This document shows positions 12,681 through 25,482 of a DNA stretch of 64,000 bases, piece by piece (the stretch's first letter is position 1; each line of letters starts with the position of its first letter). The translations under genes were made by a program, and so were the position numbers. Source of the stretch: Salvator merianae (taxonomy: Eukaryota > Chordata > Lepidosauria > Squamata > Teiidae); assembly GCA_003586115.2 (NCBI GenBank), contig QVOM02000021.1, positions 7,702,248-7,766,247 on the forward strand, in the 5' to 3' direction. Under the pieces are notes generated by a model. That model ran no database searches. It had not been told where the DNA came from and saw only the letters and a list, made by a program, of their open reading frames with translations.

Positions 12681-12911
12681 GAATTTCAAGGGTCTCATTT
12701 CCAAGTAGACATATACAAAGGACTACAATTAGTCCTTGGAAGACACCAAAAGGATGCAAAAACTTCATAAATCACACTCTTATGTTTCCACACTCCCATG
12801 CACGATATTGTGGCACAGACTGAAAAAAACACTTGCAGTCTGTGTAAGTGGGTGTTTTAAGTTACATAATAACATAGTTGCCATCACTCCATCCTTTCTT
12901 ATTTCAGTTAA

Positions 12912-13520
12912 TCTATATAAATAAAAATGTAAATGTTCGTTTGTTCAAAATTGCTAATTTCCGAAAGTTCTTCACCGATTGCTTTGAAACTGTGACACAA
13001 CGTTGCAGTCGAATCCGCGCACCTTTTATATACCTATATTATATAGATGTCACACCTGTGACAGGTAAAAACAGGTTTTTTTGGAAAAACAGCGCCATCC
13101 GCTGGACATAACAGCAGCACACGCTATACTACATATTTTACAATTCCATTTCAGTGTTTTCGATTTCCAATCCATGTACGATTTCCAGATTTCCACTGTT
13201 ACAATTCCATTTCAATGTTTCCGATTGCATTGTTAAATTGCATTGTCATAGATTTCGCTTTATTTTCATTTTGATGTAATTATTTCGCGTGACATTGTGT
13301 TGGAATTGAGCTGTGTCATTTAACATACCGTTCATTTCCTCAGTATAGTTCATTTTTTTCTTTTTCCATTGTTTTTCATTTCGTTGTTTTAACGGTTTTA
13401 AAAATATTGTATACCCACAAGCATTGTGAAATTAAACATATTAGAAACGGGCACTTTCTCTTTTCTTTCTTTTCCATTTAACCAGACTGAGCCACAGCAA
13501 CACGTGGCCGGGACCGCTAG
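12912..13520. mobile_element. Non-autonomous Helitron, 609 bp
   Basis: The element starts with TCTATATAAATAAAAATG and ends with GGCCGGGACCGCTAG, the usual 5'-TC and CTAG-3' ends. A 3' hairpin GCCAC (13491-13495) with GTGGC (13504-13508) lies just before the end. It is flanked by A on the left and T on the right, the known Helitron target AT. No rep/helicase coding sequence is present, so it depends on an autonomous partner. Orientation by these ends is plus. Confidence 0.9.
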
Positions 13521-14186
13521 TAGAGTATAAATCTATATCTTTTATGAGTGGGCACAGATTTGCTAGCCCCTATGGTCTCTCATTTCCAGTCATGTGACTC
13601 TTTTTTTTAACTCATGTTTTGCATTTCCATCAGTACATTTATCCTGCAAATGAGTCAATAAAGTTCTAAATTCCAGGAGAAGTTGGGAATGGTGCGTGTA
13701 GTCTTTTTCCTAAATAGTTCCATAAATCAAAGGAGTTATCCATAACAAATGCAATGGAAGACATATTTCCTTTTTGAAGCCCGTTTGAACACAGTATAAA
13801 CTGGTTGGAAATCCTGAGGAATTAAGTAGGGATTGCACCCAAGTATTGTACAAGGGCAAAATACTTTTCCTCTGCAATGCAGTTCAGTGGGTGCTTCTTT
13901 GTTAGAAAGCTCTCTTGTGACCAGAACAGCTTATGCCCAGGAAAAGTTTTTTAGGACTGCAGCCCTTGCTTCTTAATTACATTTTAACATACTGGTATAT
14001 GAGCAAAATTTACTGCCAAAATAGTTTGCTACTATCCTTCACACACGCTAAACCGTTGAAATGAATTTACAAAGAGAAAATTCAGATAGAATTCGTTCAC
14101 AGTCAGGCTATGAAGCAATATTGGCTTTGAGGCAACATTGAAATGAGAAGAAGTCTAAAAAGTTAGCTTCACTTTAGTATAACTGA
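13521..14186. other. No gene or repeat recognised
   Basis: Nothing recognisable was seen on either strand. Confidence 0.3.
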
Positions 14187-14605
14187 GGGTGCTTCCAGAT
14201 GTAGGTAAAAACCTGTGATTTTCTCAGGTCTATATTAAGATTGCCACATAAATCTGTGGCAATCCCAATATAGTCCCAGGTTAGTTGGTCGAAAATCCAA
14301 TATATTGCTATTATGGAAATCCCAGTAAGAGCATCGGATTTTCTGTAATACCTCTGTCTGCCATCTCTTCACATTATTGTTGCTCTTCCAAAATACCTGT
14401 ATGCTAGGAAGCGCAGGACAAAACAAAGGGAAGGGGGTGGACACCTGCTAGCATGCAAGTATTTTGCAACAGGAAGAGTAACGTGAACAGACAGTAGGGA
14501 GGGTAAACAATGAGGTTTGCTTCCTGCCATCTGGCAGCAGTGGCAAGAGGCAACTGTGGGATCAAAAAACATCCCAAAATTTCCTCTTGCCACCTGGAGG
14601 CACCT
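14187..14605. mobile_element. MITE with GGGTGCTTCCAGATG end
   Basis: The left end GGGTGCTTCCAGATG is imperfectly inverted near 14590-14605 (CACCTGGAGGCACC). The interior has inverted GGCAATCCCAATATAGTCCC and TATATTAAGATTGCC motifs also found in the element at 28597. Exact right end is uncertain. Confidence 0.55.
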
Positions 14606-15683
14606 TCAAAAATGTTCCTGCTTTGGCTACCATTCATCCCTTTTTGCTAAAAGGATTAACAGCCATAGTTTTCCAGTGCTAAGAATTGTAAAGAATGATT
14701 GGTTTTCTAGTTGCCTTATTCTTTTAAAACTTCTGAGTGCTTTCTAAAGTTTCATTTTAGGGCAATTAGAAGTGAGTTCTCAGGAGAGTGAAATATTAGT
14801 CCAGCCAAGGTTCCAGCAATCTACATTACTTTTTCATCTCCAGAAATGTAGTTCCTTTAGTAGGCTAGAGAGGGTCCAGTACAAATAAAAACATCAGTAA
14901 GACTTTTAAATGTTTTACAACATACAGTTATCACAAGGCAGAGCCAAAATATCCTCATACACAGATCACAAAACAAACTATACTGTAGTTTCCCTATCTT
15001 TTCCAAAATCATCATTGACTGAAAACGAAGGCCTGAAATGAAAAAGGGACAGTTATTCCAACTGTTTTAGACTTACTGAAGAAGATGCAGAATGTGTGCA
15101 AAGATGGTAAATGCCTTCTACAGACACACAGGATGCCAGTTCTAAAGATTTAAATTGGAAGCAGATTCAGGGGAACACCCCCATCCCGTTTATTAGGTTG
15201 AGATGTGGCTTGGAGACTTGAAACCACATCCATAAGGATACTTTCCACAGTTAAACAAAACAGGTTTTAAGAAATTGCCACAAAACTGCTATTGTTTCTA
15301 TTATTTCTGCTGCTGCTGCTCCTTCTCTTCTTAATAACTGTTAATAAATGTAAATTGAAATTCAAGGGGATGCCAGAAATGGAACCTGAGACATATGGCA
15401 TGCAAAGCAATTACTACTGTTAACTTTCTGTCATTACTGAGATTTGGGCTGGCCAAACTGCATAGGCAAACTATGTGGTTATCTAGAGGACCAGTTTTTC
15501 AGGGGCAGTGATTTAGATTATCACCTCCCTGATTTAATATTATTGGTAAGGAAAAATTGAGGCTCAGTTCTCAGAAAATCCAGGAGAAAAAAAAAGTGAT
15601 GCTTTTAACTAGATTTATCATATGAAAGAGAAATAAAGACTCCTATACTTTTAATACAGTTCCTACTTTTAAGTAGGAACCCT
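14606..15683. other. No gene or repeat recognised
   Basis: A short CTG triplet run near 15308 and AT-rich sequence are the only notable features. Confidence 0.3.
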
Positions 15684-16063
15684 GGCGCTTTCCGCATGGA
15701 CCCTTAATTCGGATTAAGGGCCCATGTAATATATATCTAGGCCTCATAGATCTACACATTAATGCAGATCTATGTGGCCAAGCCCAATGCTAGTCCATTC
15801 TGTCTGCATTATACAGAGCATGACCCTGATTAAGGTGTTCTTAATCAGGATCACTGGCAAACCTGTTTAATCAGGTCTACCAGCACCCCTAATATAGAAC
15901 ACTTTTGTTCCTAGCCTTCAGAGGTGTGGGGGTGCAGCCATGAAGCTCACATGAGCTTTGAGGCTGTAGTGTGGGCTGATCCTACCCACACTTTCCCCTG
16001 GTCAGAATCCACTGATTCAGATCCACTGATTCTGACTAAAGACAGGTGGGTACAGAAAGGACC
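15684..16063. mobile_element. MITE with GGNNCTTTCYGCA ends (TTAATCMGGATTAA family)
   Basis: The left end GGCGCTTTCCGCATGGACC pairs imperfectly with the right end GGTGGGTACAGAAAGGACC. The interior holds TAATCAGG, GTTCCTAGCCTT and GATCYACTGAT motifs shared with elements at 21589, 45937 and 56710. No coding sequence. Confidence 0.65.
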
Positions 16064-16069
16064 CCAGCT

Positions 16070-16271
16070 ACACTAAAGTTTTAATGCATCTTCAATCCAC
16101 CTTCAGAGTGAAAGAATACATCACTGAAGTGATTTGTCACTGTACACTACCTAACCCTAATGTGCATTTTCTGGGATAGATAATATAGAAGAAAAACTAT
16201 TTGTCTGGTGATGTGTTCTTCTCTGAAAGTGGATTGAAGGTGGATTAAAACCTAGGTCTTTTCTGTATGGG
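16070..16271. mobile_element. Palindromic MITE related to that at 8176
   Basis: Arms with AGTTTTAATGCATCTTCAAT and GATTGAAGGTGGATTAAAAC face each other around a short centre, as in 8176-8399. The termini are degraded, and it abuts the MITE on its left. Confidence 0.55.
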
Positions 16272-16306
16272 CCATTATCCTGATCCTTAGAGGAGTGAAT
16301 GTCTCC

Positions 16307-16790
16307 GGGCCTGTTCACACTTTCCACTGTAGGATAATTATCCTGTTCTACAGTGGAGCAGACCTTGCAGTGCAGATACCATCTGCACTGCAGGGCCATA
16401 GAACAGACTAGCAGCAGGATACCAGCATTCACAGTGTGAATGCTGGTGTCCTGCTGGCATCCTGAGCCATGACAGTGGCTGGGAAGCTTCTGACCACTGC
16501 CATGGCAACCAGCAATGCTGCACAGTGGCGCAGCGGTAGCCGTGCCATGTGATGGTACAGGCACAGCCTCGCTGCTCTGCGTTCACACCCTGCGTTCACA
16601 CAGGGTGCAAATGCACTGTGGCAGGAGCATTCCAGCTGCTCCTGATACAGTTGTGGAGCACAATTTTGTGCTTCATGGCAGGTAGCAATCGGGAGCAGTT
16701 GTAGGCTGCTCCTGATCTCCAGGGCCTCCGCGCAGTGCAGAAGTACTTGACTAGTGAGCGTCCCTGATGAAGCAGTGAAGTGGGATACAG
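16307..16790. mobile_element. MITE of the GGGCC...TTTGCACTT family, right end lost
   Basis: The left end GGGCCTGTTCACACTTTCCA followed by GGATAATTATCCTG matches copies at 34290, 51174 and 54379. The interior carries the shared GGAGCA...GCTGCTCCTGATACAG block. After ACTAGTGAGCGTCC the right terminus no longer matches. Confidence 0.7.
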
Positions 16791-18597
16791 TGCCAAAATG
16801 GTACCTTATTCCCTCCACCAGCAGAACCTGACCAAGCAGTCCACAAGTGGGCTACTGTAGGTGGACAAGACCAGCAGGCTCTGTTCAGACAGCACACAGC
16901 ACACTACTTCAGTATACGAACAGGTGCCATTTGGCTGGACACTCAGCTGCAGTAGCACCACAGTTGGATGCTTGACTGAAAAAGGCCTGGCCAGAAAGTT
17001 TCAAAGCCTGGACCAGGCTGAGCTGTTGGAATGTGGACAGCCCGTAACACTGGCTGCTGCTAGCCCAGCACCCTAGACTATGTGGATCGGAAGAGCAGTG
17101 CAATGCAGGATAGCCCATGACCCAAGGTGTAGCAAGACCTAAGCATTGTTTGCAGTGCCTGCTTGAATTCCCTCTTCAGTATAACTTAAAATTACAGGAG
17201 CTCTCTTCATTGTATGATAACCCACTTTAACTAATCTACTTCTTCTAGAGCTGGTAGGTTAAGGTGATTGATGGCTGGCACAGACAGGGGGAGGTAACCA
17301 TTGGGAAACCTGCTGTTCTTTACACCAAACTGATCTGCATTTACATTGAATCCGCATCCAGTTCACTGGAAGGAAGCCACCGTTTCAAATTACCTGTTCA
17401 CCCCTCCCTGTGTGAGCAATCATTTCCCTCCAAATGAATTAAAGACATTGTGCTATTCTATCTGGATCATGCTGAAGGGTATGTGAAACCTTTAGTGGTA
17501 CCCTGTATGTACCACTTCTGTTTTATGAAAACACATACATAAACAAAGGCCGGCACACACAGGAAAATTACAGCAGAGTGTGACTTGGGCAGGTGACAAG
17601 ACTCACTTGAATCTTCTTGAACCATTTGTTTGCAATGGCATGCCAAAGTCTTAGCTCGCCTAGGGCTGATTAAAATTCATGCTGCAGTTCCCAGCCCACT
17701 TGGGTTCTCTTTGAAAAAATTAGGAAAAGGTATTTAAATCTGACTTCTATCCTCTATCCATCACTGATCTGTTTTTAATTTATATCTGTATTTTTTTCCT
17801 TCTTTTAATGTTTTTACTGACTTGCATTAGCCACTTTGAGTTGTCATGAAGTAGGAAGCATACAAGCATACAATATGCCCTGGAGGATATGGCTGGTTAA
17901 GGGTTGTTAGTCATTATGACTGAGTATTACTTCTCGCAGTGAAGATGGATGTTATGATGGCATTTGTTCCACCATGTCTCATCCCAGAGCAGATGTGGTG
18001 TGATAGTTTTACAACTGGGCGTGTTTTCAATACATGTACACCATTGAGGGCATGTGAATGCTGATGTGTGGTGTGTGTGAGAGAGAAAGTGTGTTAAACT
18101 GTGACTGTGTTTCCTAATATTTCCAAAGAGGTAATCTGTTGCCAGGGTGATGGGGAAGATAAACGTAAAGAGCAGGAATGGGAGTAGCCAAATGCTAAAA
18201 TAATATTATGTACTGGATGCTTCTGTAATATAGAGTTCTGCGGGCAACACTGAATAAACTAGAGTTCAGAGAATCCATATTATTGGGACAAGCTGAGCAA
18301 GTATCACAATGATCCACTTCTAATGATCAGATGCCAGAATCAGTTTCCCCAGTCAGAACTATCGTCTTGTTGCACAGTGTGAAAGTTCTGAATGGGGGCA
18401 AGGACACCAAGATGAGTCTTGCTATGCTAGTTTATATCTTACATGACTCACATTTGAGTCCAGTGCAGACAAAATGATCTACTGGGAGGTATGGCCTCCT
18501 GGTAGACTGTTCCATAGTGTGGACAATGTGTTCTATATGTCCTGTTAAGCCAGTCTACTAACTTAGTGCAGACAGGGCCTTAGATTCTTATGACAGT
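16791..18597. other. Mostly unrecognised sequence with a LINE 3' tail
   Basis: Around 17766-17876 the sequence TTTTTAAT...GCCACTTTGAGTTGTC resembles the 3' tail of an L2-type LINE or related SINE in plus orientation. The rest shows nothing recognisable. Confidence 0.35.
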
Positions 18598-18777
18598 GGC
18601 CCTTTCTGCACTTGGCCTTATTCCAGATTATATCTCAGAATAGGGACCTACCATCTGTATGCTAGTGCAGGCTATGGTAGGCCCTGGGCAAGACCTTTCA
18701 TAGTTTACACTAGCATGTGGATAGCAGGTTCCTATTCCGGGATATAATCCACAATAAGGCCAAGTGCAGAAAGGGCC
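18598..18777. mobile_element. MITE with GGCCCTTTCTGCACTTGGCC ends
   Basis: The left end GGCCCTTTCTGCACTTGGCC is exactly inverted at the right end, and the inner arms with ATTCCAGATTATATC also pair. AGT flanks both sides, a likely 3-bp target duplication. Other copies are at 21319, 51060 (right half) and 60758. Confidence 0.8.
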
Positions 18778-19745
18778 AGTCTCAGAAACGAATGCCAGCA
18801 ATCATGACTACTCCAATACTTGGTACCTTATGGAATGATATGGTTCTCTACATGTGGATCATTCTCTTATGGAATGATATGGTTCTCTGAATGGAATCTG
18901 GGTGTACCTGGTGCAACAGATCTTTGTACACATCTCTCTTTTTTCCTGAGAGAAATGATATGACAAGGAAGGCAAACTGCTGGAACCAGAAGTTAGAAAA
19001 ACAACTTCAGACCTTGGGTTGTTGACCAGCTAGCCTGGACATATCTCAGAGTTTCATCTATTAGTATGAATTAGTAAGTTCTTTGGAAAAATTATGAGAT
19101 TACAAAGAAATAAATATAGACATTGGTAAATTGGGAGCAAGAAAACACAAATGTATAAATGAGTGGCTGCACAAATACTAACTCGATTGACTTCATGCTT
19201 TATAATGTTACAGTTGATGTTTATATTTTGGATTTTATATTATAAACCATCAATTATTCTGTAATTTTTTGCAAAATGAAAAGCACTGTAAAAATTCAAA
19301 GATAAATAGAAAAATCAATAGCATGTTTTCAAAAATAAAAAGCCAGATAAAGAGAGAGAGATGTGGTAGACAAGATGATATGGTATAGTATTACGTACAT
19401 GCATGCCCAAAATTAGTGTAAGAGCCCTGAATGGTCTTCATGAGAAATTGGACGAAGAGAGTAGAAAAAATAGTTGAAGAGACATGAGAGGAAGAAAATC
19501 AAGATTCAGTGTTATTCTGCTTTAAGTGAGACTTTGCCCCTGTTTCATTTTAATTGCATTCATGGATGTCTGTGAATCAGGACCACAGGACTTGATCTCT
19601 CTGAGCCACATTTTGATCTCCTGCAAAACACATATCAGGAAGATCAAAGAGGAGTTCCAATCAGAGCCCTGCCTCTCCCCTACAAACCTCTGTTCTGATT
19701 CACCAACTGCTGCTAAAATATATTTAATTTTGCTTGATATAATTT

Positions 19746-19870
19746 CCAGGAGGTGGCTGTAGTTCAGTGATATCACAATTGCCTGGAAAGCAGAGGGTCA
19801 CAGATTTTCCCCTGAAGAAGGTAATGAGAGACTGTTTCTTTATCCACAGAAAAATTAAATTGATGAGTCT
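19746..19870 (+). mobile_element. tRNA-derived SINE remnant
   Basis: GGTGGCTGTAGTTCAGTG resembles a tRNA A box and GAGGGTCACAGATT a degraded B box about 40 bp later. The layout fits a squamate tRNA-derived SINE head. It is weak and interrupted by the transposon on the right. Confidence 0.4.
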
Positions 19871-19874
19871 GTGG

Positions 19875-20374
19875 CTGCAGTCACACCCTAACCAGATAGT
19901 CCATCTTAGGGAGAGACAAGGAACACAGATCACATCTGGTCACATCTACCTTGCCGCCACCACTCCCACTGAGCCTTCATGGATCCCCTTTGCCTGGTAA
20001 AATGTAAGCTTCACCAGGGCGGGGGGTGGCAGGGCAGTGGCATGAAGGGGCACAGCAGGAGCAGTGTTGGCAGTGGGGAAGCCCCCCACCAACACACTGA
20101 AGTTTATCTTTTACCAGGCAAGGGGATCCACAAAGGTTTGGCATGGCAGCAGCATGGATGGGGTTCTCACTGCTCCAGCATGTGTGAAATTTCTTTCCCT
20201 CTAGCCCTTCTCTTGGGTCCATTTCTTACAGCAGAAAGGAACTCACTGCTGAGATAATCCACATAGCAGATAGTCCCAATCAGGGAAAGGAAGTCCACAA
20301 AAAGAGTTTTCATGTCTGATCCTTCTGGACACCGGACAGCCTCCATTTGAATAAAAAGGAAGGTGTGACTGCAG
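19875..20374. mobile_element. Non-autonomous DNA transposon with CTGCAGTCACAC ends
   Basis: The left end CTGCAGTCACACC is exactly inverted at the right end (GGTGTGACTGCAG). The interior has facing GGATCCCCTTTGCCTGGTAAA-type motifs around 19981-20130. It is about 500 bp and non-coding. A degraded relative lies at 2216-2785. The target duplication is unresolved. Confidence 0.75.
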
Positions 20375-21060
20375 TCTATGTACTCATTATGAGATGAGCG
20401 TGTCCCCCCACACAATGCAGATTCCACAAATGTAGTTTCTCTAACTGTAGTACCTAATATGTACTGACTTGGATTTTTTGGGAGAAAGGCCAGGTATAAA
20501 GCCACAGGTAAATGTTAGAAATAAATATATTTAGCTTCTGAACATCTTCTGTTTGTGGTTGCATGCATGTTTATAGTGCATTATTTTATTTTTCAAATTT
20601 CTTTTGAGGATATAAAAATTTGACATCTTTCTCAATCATTATATACCTTCCATTTTCAGTGGTCTTATATTAATTCTCTTTACTTCAAAAGTATTTATTT
20701 CTTTGAGAAGATAAAGTGGTGCACAGTACTGAGAGCTGGAGTAGCATACTGACAGACTAACTATTTGATCTTTCGCAGATAGAATTAATATCTGAACTGG
20801 GACCTAGTATAAACATTATTTGTAATAACGATGCATTAGCATTGTTAATGCTCATTCTTGCCAGTGTATTAACTGTTGCTTGAAAGGCTGGAATGTAGTA
20901 CTTAAGTTTGTATTTTCAGTGCGTATTACTGCTGTATACAAAATCAGCTACAATTAATTCTGGGCAGAGATAGTCTGACCATTGAAATCCATGGAATGAT
21001 AACTACAACACTGGACTACTATAACACAGTAACAGTTGATGAGCGTGGTGCAGAGAAGTA
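20375..21060. other. No gene or repeat recognised
   Basis: AT-rich sequence with no clear coding or repeat signature. Confidence 0.3.
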
Positions 21061-21066
21061 ACAGTG

Positions 21067-21177
21067 ATTTGCTGTTAGCCTTTGATATTGGAAAGCCACA
21101 GCAAACTGAACTTTGATGCATTGTGGAAGAAAAACCATTTTGCGTCATTTTCCTGATATCAAAGGCTAACAGCAAAT
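21067..21177. repeat. Perfect 22-bp inverted repeat with 67-bp spacer
   Basis: The arm at 21067-21088 (containing GCTGTTAGCCTTTGATAT) is exactly inverted at 21156-21177. Pairing continues imperfectly into the spacer. It may be the core of an old palindromic MITE or a foldback. Confidence 0.85.
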
Positions 21178-21318
21178 GGTCATACATTGTCCACTGTTGC
21201 AGTATTATGCTTTATCTGGAGATGCCGTTAAAGTTGATCTAGAAACTGAAGTTTAACAACATGTGACAACTAAGTTGTAGAGTGTGAAACCCTGGTCAAA
21301 GAATCACACCAAGATCTA

Positions 21319-21491
21319 GGGCCCTTTCTGCACTGGGCCTTATTCCAGATTATATCCCAGGGACCTATCATTCACATACTGGTGCAGACTGCAGCAAGCA
21401 CCAAGTGGGGCCTGCCTTTGTACCATTTTGTGGATGGCAGATCTTTATTCCAGAATATAATCTGGAATAAAGCCTAGTGCAGAAAGGATCC
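21319..21491. mobile_element. MITE with GGGCCCTTTCTGCACTGGGC end
   Basis: The copy is about 173 bp, with inverted ends and inner ATTCCAGATTATATCC arms like 18598-18777. The right end has diverged to GGATCC. Confidence 0.75.
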
Positions 21492-21588
21492 AAACTAGAT
21501 TTATACAACAGCTTTTGAACAGAATTTCTCAATCCTTTTCATTCTTTCTCCTGCTCCAAAACAACAACAACGACTTCTTTCTAACATA

Positions 21589-22027
21589 GGCTCTTTCTGT
21601 ACTTACCTGCCATAAATCTAGATCAGTGGGTTTGGATTAGCCCCGCCCACTGATCTGGATCACAGGGAGGCATGGGCAGGATCAGCACCCACCCTTTTTT
21701 GGAGAGCACACACTGATCCAGATCACCCCACACTGAGGCCACGAAGCTCATGCAAACTTTGTGACCTCACCCCAACACCTCCGAAGGTTAGGAACAAAAG
21801 TTCCTAGCCTTGGGTCCTGGTTCTCCCAAACACAGGAGGCATGCCTTCTGCACATCTCCCATGTTTCTGATTAGGGCTGCTGGTCCCTTTGTTAGACCCG
21901 ATTAATCAGGTCTACCAGAGATCTGGACCAGCAGAGACACAGCGTTACAAATCTCCACTTAGATCAATATGGTCTATAAGTGAACTACACAGACAACTAA
22001 TATGAATTAATGATCGGGTCAAGGCCC
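21589..22027. mobile_element. MITE related to 15684 and 56710
   Basis: It starts GGCTCTTTCTGTACTTACC and shares GATCAGTGG, TTAGGAACAAAAGTTCCTAG and GATTAATCAGGTCTACCAG with its relatives. The right end (GGGTCAAGGCCC) is approximate. Confidence 0.6.
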
Positions 22028-24986
22028 AGAGATACATTCTAGATTGTCATGAAAGAGAAGAAAACAGGTGTTGATAAAGAATATGCTTTTTCAATGAAAT
22101 AATAAAAATTATCCATCTCGCAGAAGCTGTATCAGCACCAGAGTATCTGTATTGACCATTTGGAAAACTGTTGCTCTTGTCACGTAAAGTCCTCAACTTT
22201 GGAGTAGGTTATCCCAGGGTGCTATGTTTCAGTAGAATACCTTCTTCAGCAGCTGTGTGAATGTAATATTAAAATAGATAGATTATTAATACATTAATAA
22301 ATTAAAATTTGAACAATTTAAAAGTAATTTTATTTGCAAGCTTTGGAGCTTCAACATGAAAACTCAAATTGTTGAAAGGTACAGTGTACACATAAAAATG
22401 TATCCTTAATTGAAAAAGTCTAGATATATAGAAAATATTCACAGCCCCTGAAGAACTTACTCCACTGATACGCATTGGGCTCTATTTCCTAATAAAAAAT
22501 TCTGGATTTTTAAGATATAGTTTTCCTTTCTTTTTGTCACCTTGGGACTTTGATCCTTCCTTTTATCTGGCTTTTTGGGTAGTTCCTGTTTTTTATGACC
22601 AGTTTATCCTTTAGACTGACTTTTCCCATGTATACTTGCCCAATTCATGAATCTGGAGACAAGTCTCACCAGATTGTGCAGTCACAGATTTTTTTGGAGA
22701 TGCAGAGAGGTCTGCGTTACTTTCCATTTTTAAGGTCTATAGCCATCATTTTAAAAATGCAGGTACATGCAAACAAAATGAAAAATTAAGACAATCTGAA
22801 TTTCAAAAAATTAACAAATGCTTTTCTAGCCATTTTCTGTGCAAATGTGTTAATGGTTGTGGGGAAAAAAATCTAATGTTCATGTAATGTTACTGTTAAG
22901 TATAATTAGACCATTCATAGCAGTGGTTTGCATGGTGAGGTGGCAGAGAAGGGTGAGGCAGCAATTGGAGCTTTGCCTTTGATTATGCCAAACTGCATTT
23001 TGATTTAAGTATGATCTGGCACAAAGGCAAGACAATGCTGCCACCCAAGACAATGCTGTCCACTCCTCAGTTGATGCAGATACTTCCAACACAGCTTTGT
23101 AAGGAGTAATGTACAGTTATCTTTTATGAAGGTCACATATGATATCGACTTGTTGGGTTCTGAAAGCTGAAAACCTGAAGAATATTAGGAATATCAGGAC
23201 AGTTCACCAAAGTTCACAGTTGGTTTTGATAGCACCAGCCTAGGAATGGCATGAGCTTCTTGAGGAAGGGAGGACTGATTGACACTGATATAGCATTATC
23301 TGCTGCTGAATGGATTAAGGGAGCACCCACACGGTCAACCCAGGACACCTCCAGCTGACCCAGGAGTAGGGCATCCAAACATCTGGATGACCCTGGGGCA
23401 GTGCACCTATAAACAGCAGCCCTCAGCCAGTTCCTGGGTCATCCTCACCACCTCCAGAGTTGGCCTATCTGTCATGCAGGCTGAACAACTCTTGGGGTGG
23501 TACACACCAGCTAATTCACCTCACCTCCCCATTGTGGAGGGACAGGAAAGGGAGGTAGCAACTTACCAGCCCATTTTTTTGAATGGGCTGCCTTTGTGTT
23601 AGATTGGAAATGGTCAATTTCAAGGGCCATGTCTGGTCTACTACAAAAGCAACACAGGCAGAAACCTCACTGTTGTGAAAGAGGTTCTCCACAGCAGTGA
23701 GAAGATACCACAAGGTATGTGGTGTTTGTGCCTCCTGCTCCAGTAGCAGCTCACACACACCTCATACAAGTTGCCTGGGATCACGGTCACCCATGGGGAT
23801 GCAGCTGAAGACTCTACTACCAGATCAAGAAGAATTAATGTCTCTAAGGCAAGGAGAGCAGGAATGTGGAATCATGGTTATCCCCATGCATGTGGACTCC
23901 ATATGCTTCACATGGGTTCAAATCAGGTGACTCAATTGTTGGATCCAGTCAAGAGAGGCTAGGTTTTCGGAGATGGGTCTGTACTCATTTGATGCATATA
24001 ATGTATATTTGAGCCAAGCAGCATGTGTTCCAATCCTGTCTTGTAATAAGAAATGTTTTGAACCCGCTTCATGGATTCTTGCAGTGCATGGGAAGATCAT
24101 AGAACTACTTGAGAATGTCAGTGGCAAAATGCAATTAAAGTTATTTTTGAGAAAAGGAGACATTGTGAACAAACAGAATGGCACTTCAATTAGGCAGCAG
24201 TGGCTTATTAAACGGTTCACTATGATCAAAGGAAAGCTTCCAACTAGAGCTTGACTCCACCTCCCACTGTCCACAGCATCCTGGTCCATGGACCACAGCT
24301 GTAACCATGTGGCAGCTCTGGTGCCTTACCAAAAACCTGTACTTACAGCATCCTTCAGATACTATAAGTATAGGCTGCTAGATACTACCCAACGTTCAAT
24401 ATAGTAGAGCTAAAATTAACGTTTACCCCCCATTTTCTCATAGATGCATGAAAACAAGTTCAAAGCTTACCAAACCACAGACAATTTTTAAAATTTAGAT
24501 GCAGGTGAGATGGTTCTCTTGTTCCTACCTCGAGTGGCCCAGCCAACACTTACATCAGTGGTGTCAGTCAGCAGAAACACTTTCTCTACTATAGCACCTG
24601 GCCTGAGAGACTGTCTCCCTGCTGGAGAAAACAGGTGTCAACTTCATTAAATGTTGACACCTGCTCAAAATATAGTTGCCACTCAGGCCAAGCAGATGCT
24701 GTATGCCTAGACCACATCTGGCATGGTCCTAAGGGATCATGTGGATATTGCTAGAGGGTTTGTGTGTCTGTTCTTGGATGCAAAGCTCAGGAAACCTGGT
24801 CTTTTCACAAATTAACTTCACATCTTGGTTTGTTCTGAAGCTGTTAAACATTGGTCTCAGTTTTGAAGATAATTGAAAACTATAGCTCATTGAAAACTTT
24901 CTGGCTTAGTCACAGGGAGGGCTGAATCATTTACATACAGAAGGGGAAGAACTGGCTCATTCATATCTCAGTGAAGCATTTGCCCT
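22028..24986. other. No gene recognised; possible unclassified repeat near 23321-23830
   Basis: Around 23321 the sequence GGGAGCACCCACACGGTCAA looks like a transposon terminus, followed by GC-richer sequence with short inverted motifs. No partner end could be assigned. The rest shows nothing recognisable. Confidence 0.3.
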
Positions 24987-25482
24987 GGTCCAAATGGGGG
25001 TGGGGGGGAATAGTGCCATTATGGTGCCACTATGGTGGAATTTCTACACATATCTGTGGCAACCGCACCATAGCTATGCTACATCCCCACTAAAATGCAT
25101 GATAGCCCAACTCCTGTGGTGGGTTTTCCTTCTGGACAGAGCATCAACTTTGCTGTGGCCACTGCACATGTGCAGGGTCTGAGGGAGATAGCCGTGCATG
25201 CTTGCATTGTGCACATCTCAGTATTTTGCGCTGGCTAAACACACAGATGTGCACATCCACCATGCATATGCAGTGGTCAAAAAAATAGCTGCACATGTGT
25301 GCTTGTCACAATTGTACACTTCTGGATATTTCACCCTGGCAAAATACCCAGATGTGCACATCACTAAAATGTACACAGGCATCATTGGCCCCCGCACTGT
25401 CTAGCTACCAGGTGATAATTCCGGATGGGTTTTTCTCTGGAATATTCCTGTTAGTGCAATATTCCGCTGGTGTCTAAAGCTG
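24987..25482. mobile_element. MITE family A, inverted relative to the copy at 62507
   Basis: Read on the minus strand, the order of motifs (GGAATATT pair, CACATCTGGGTATTTTGCC, ATGCATGGTGGATGTGCACA, TAGTGGGGATGTAGC) follows that of 62507-63020. The length is about 496 bp and no coding sequence is seen. Confidence 0.7.
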
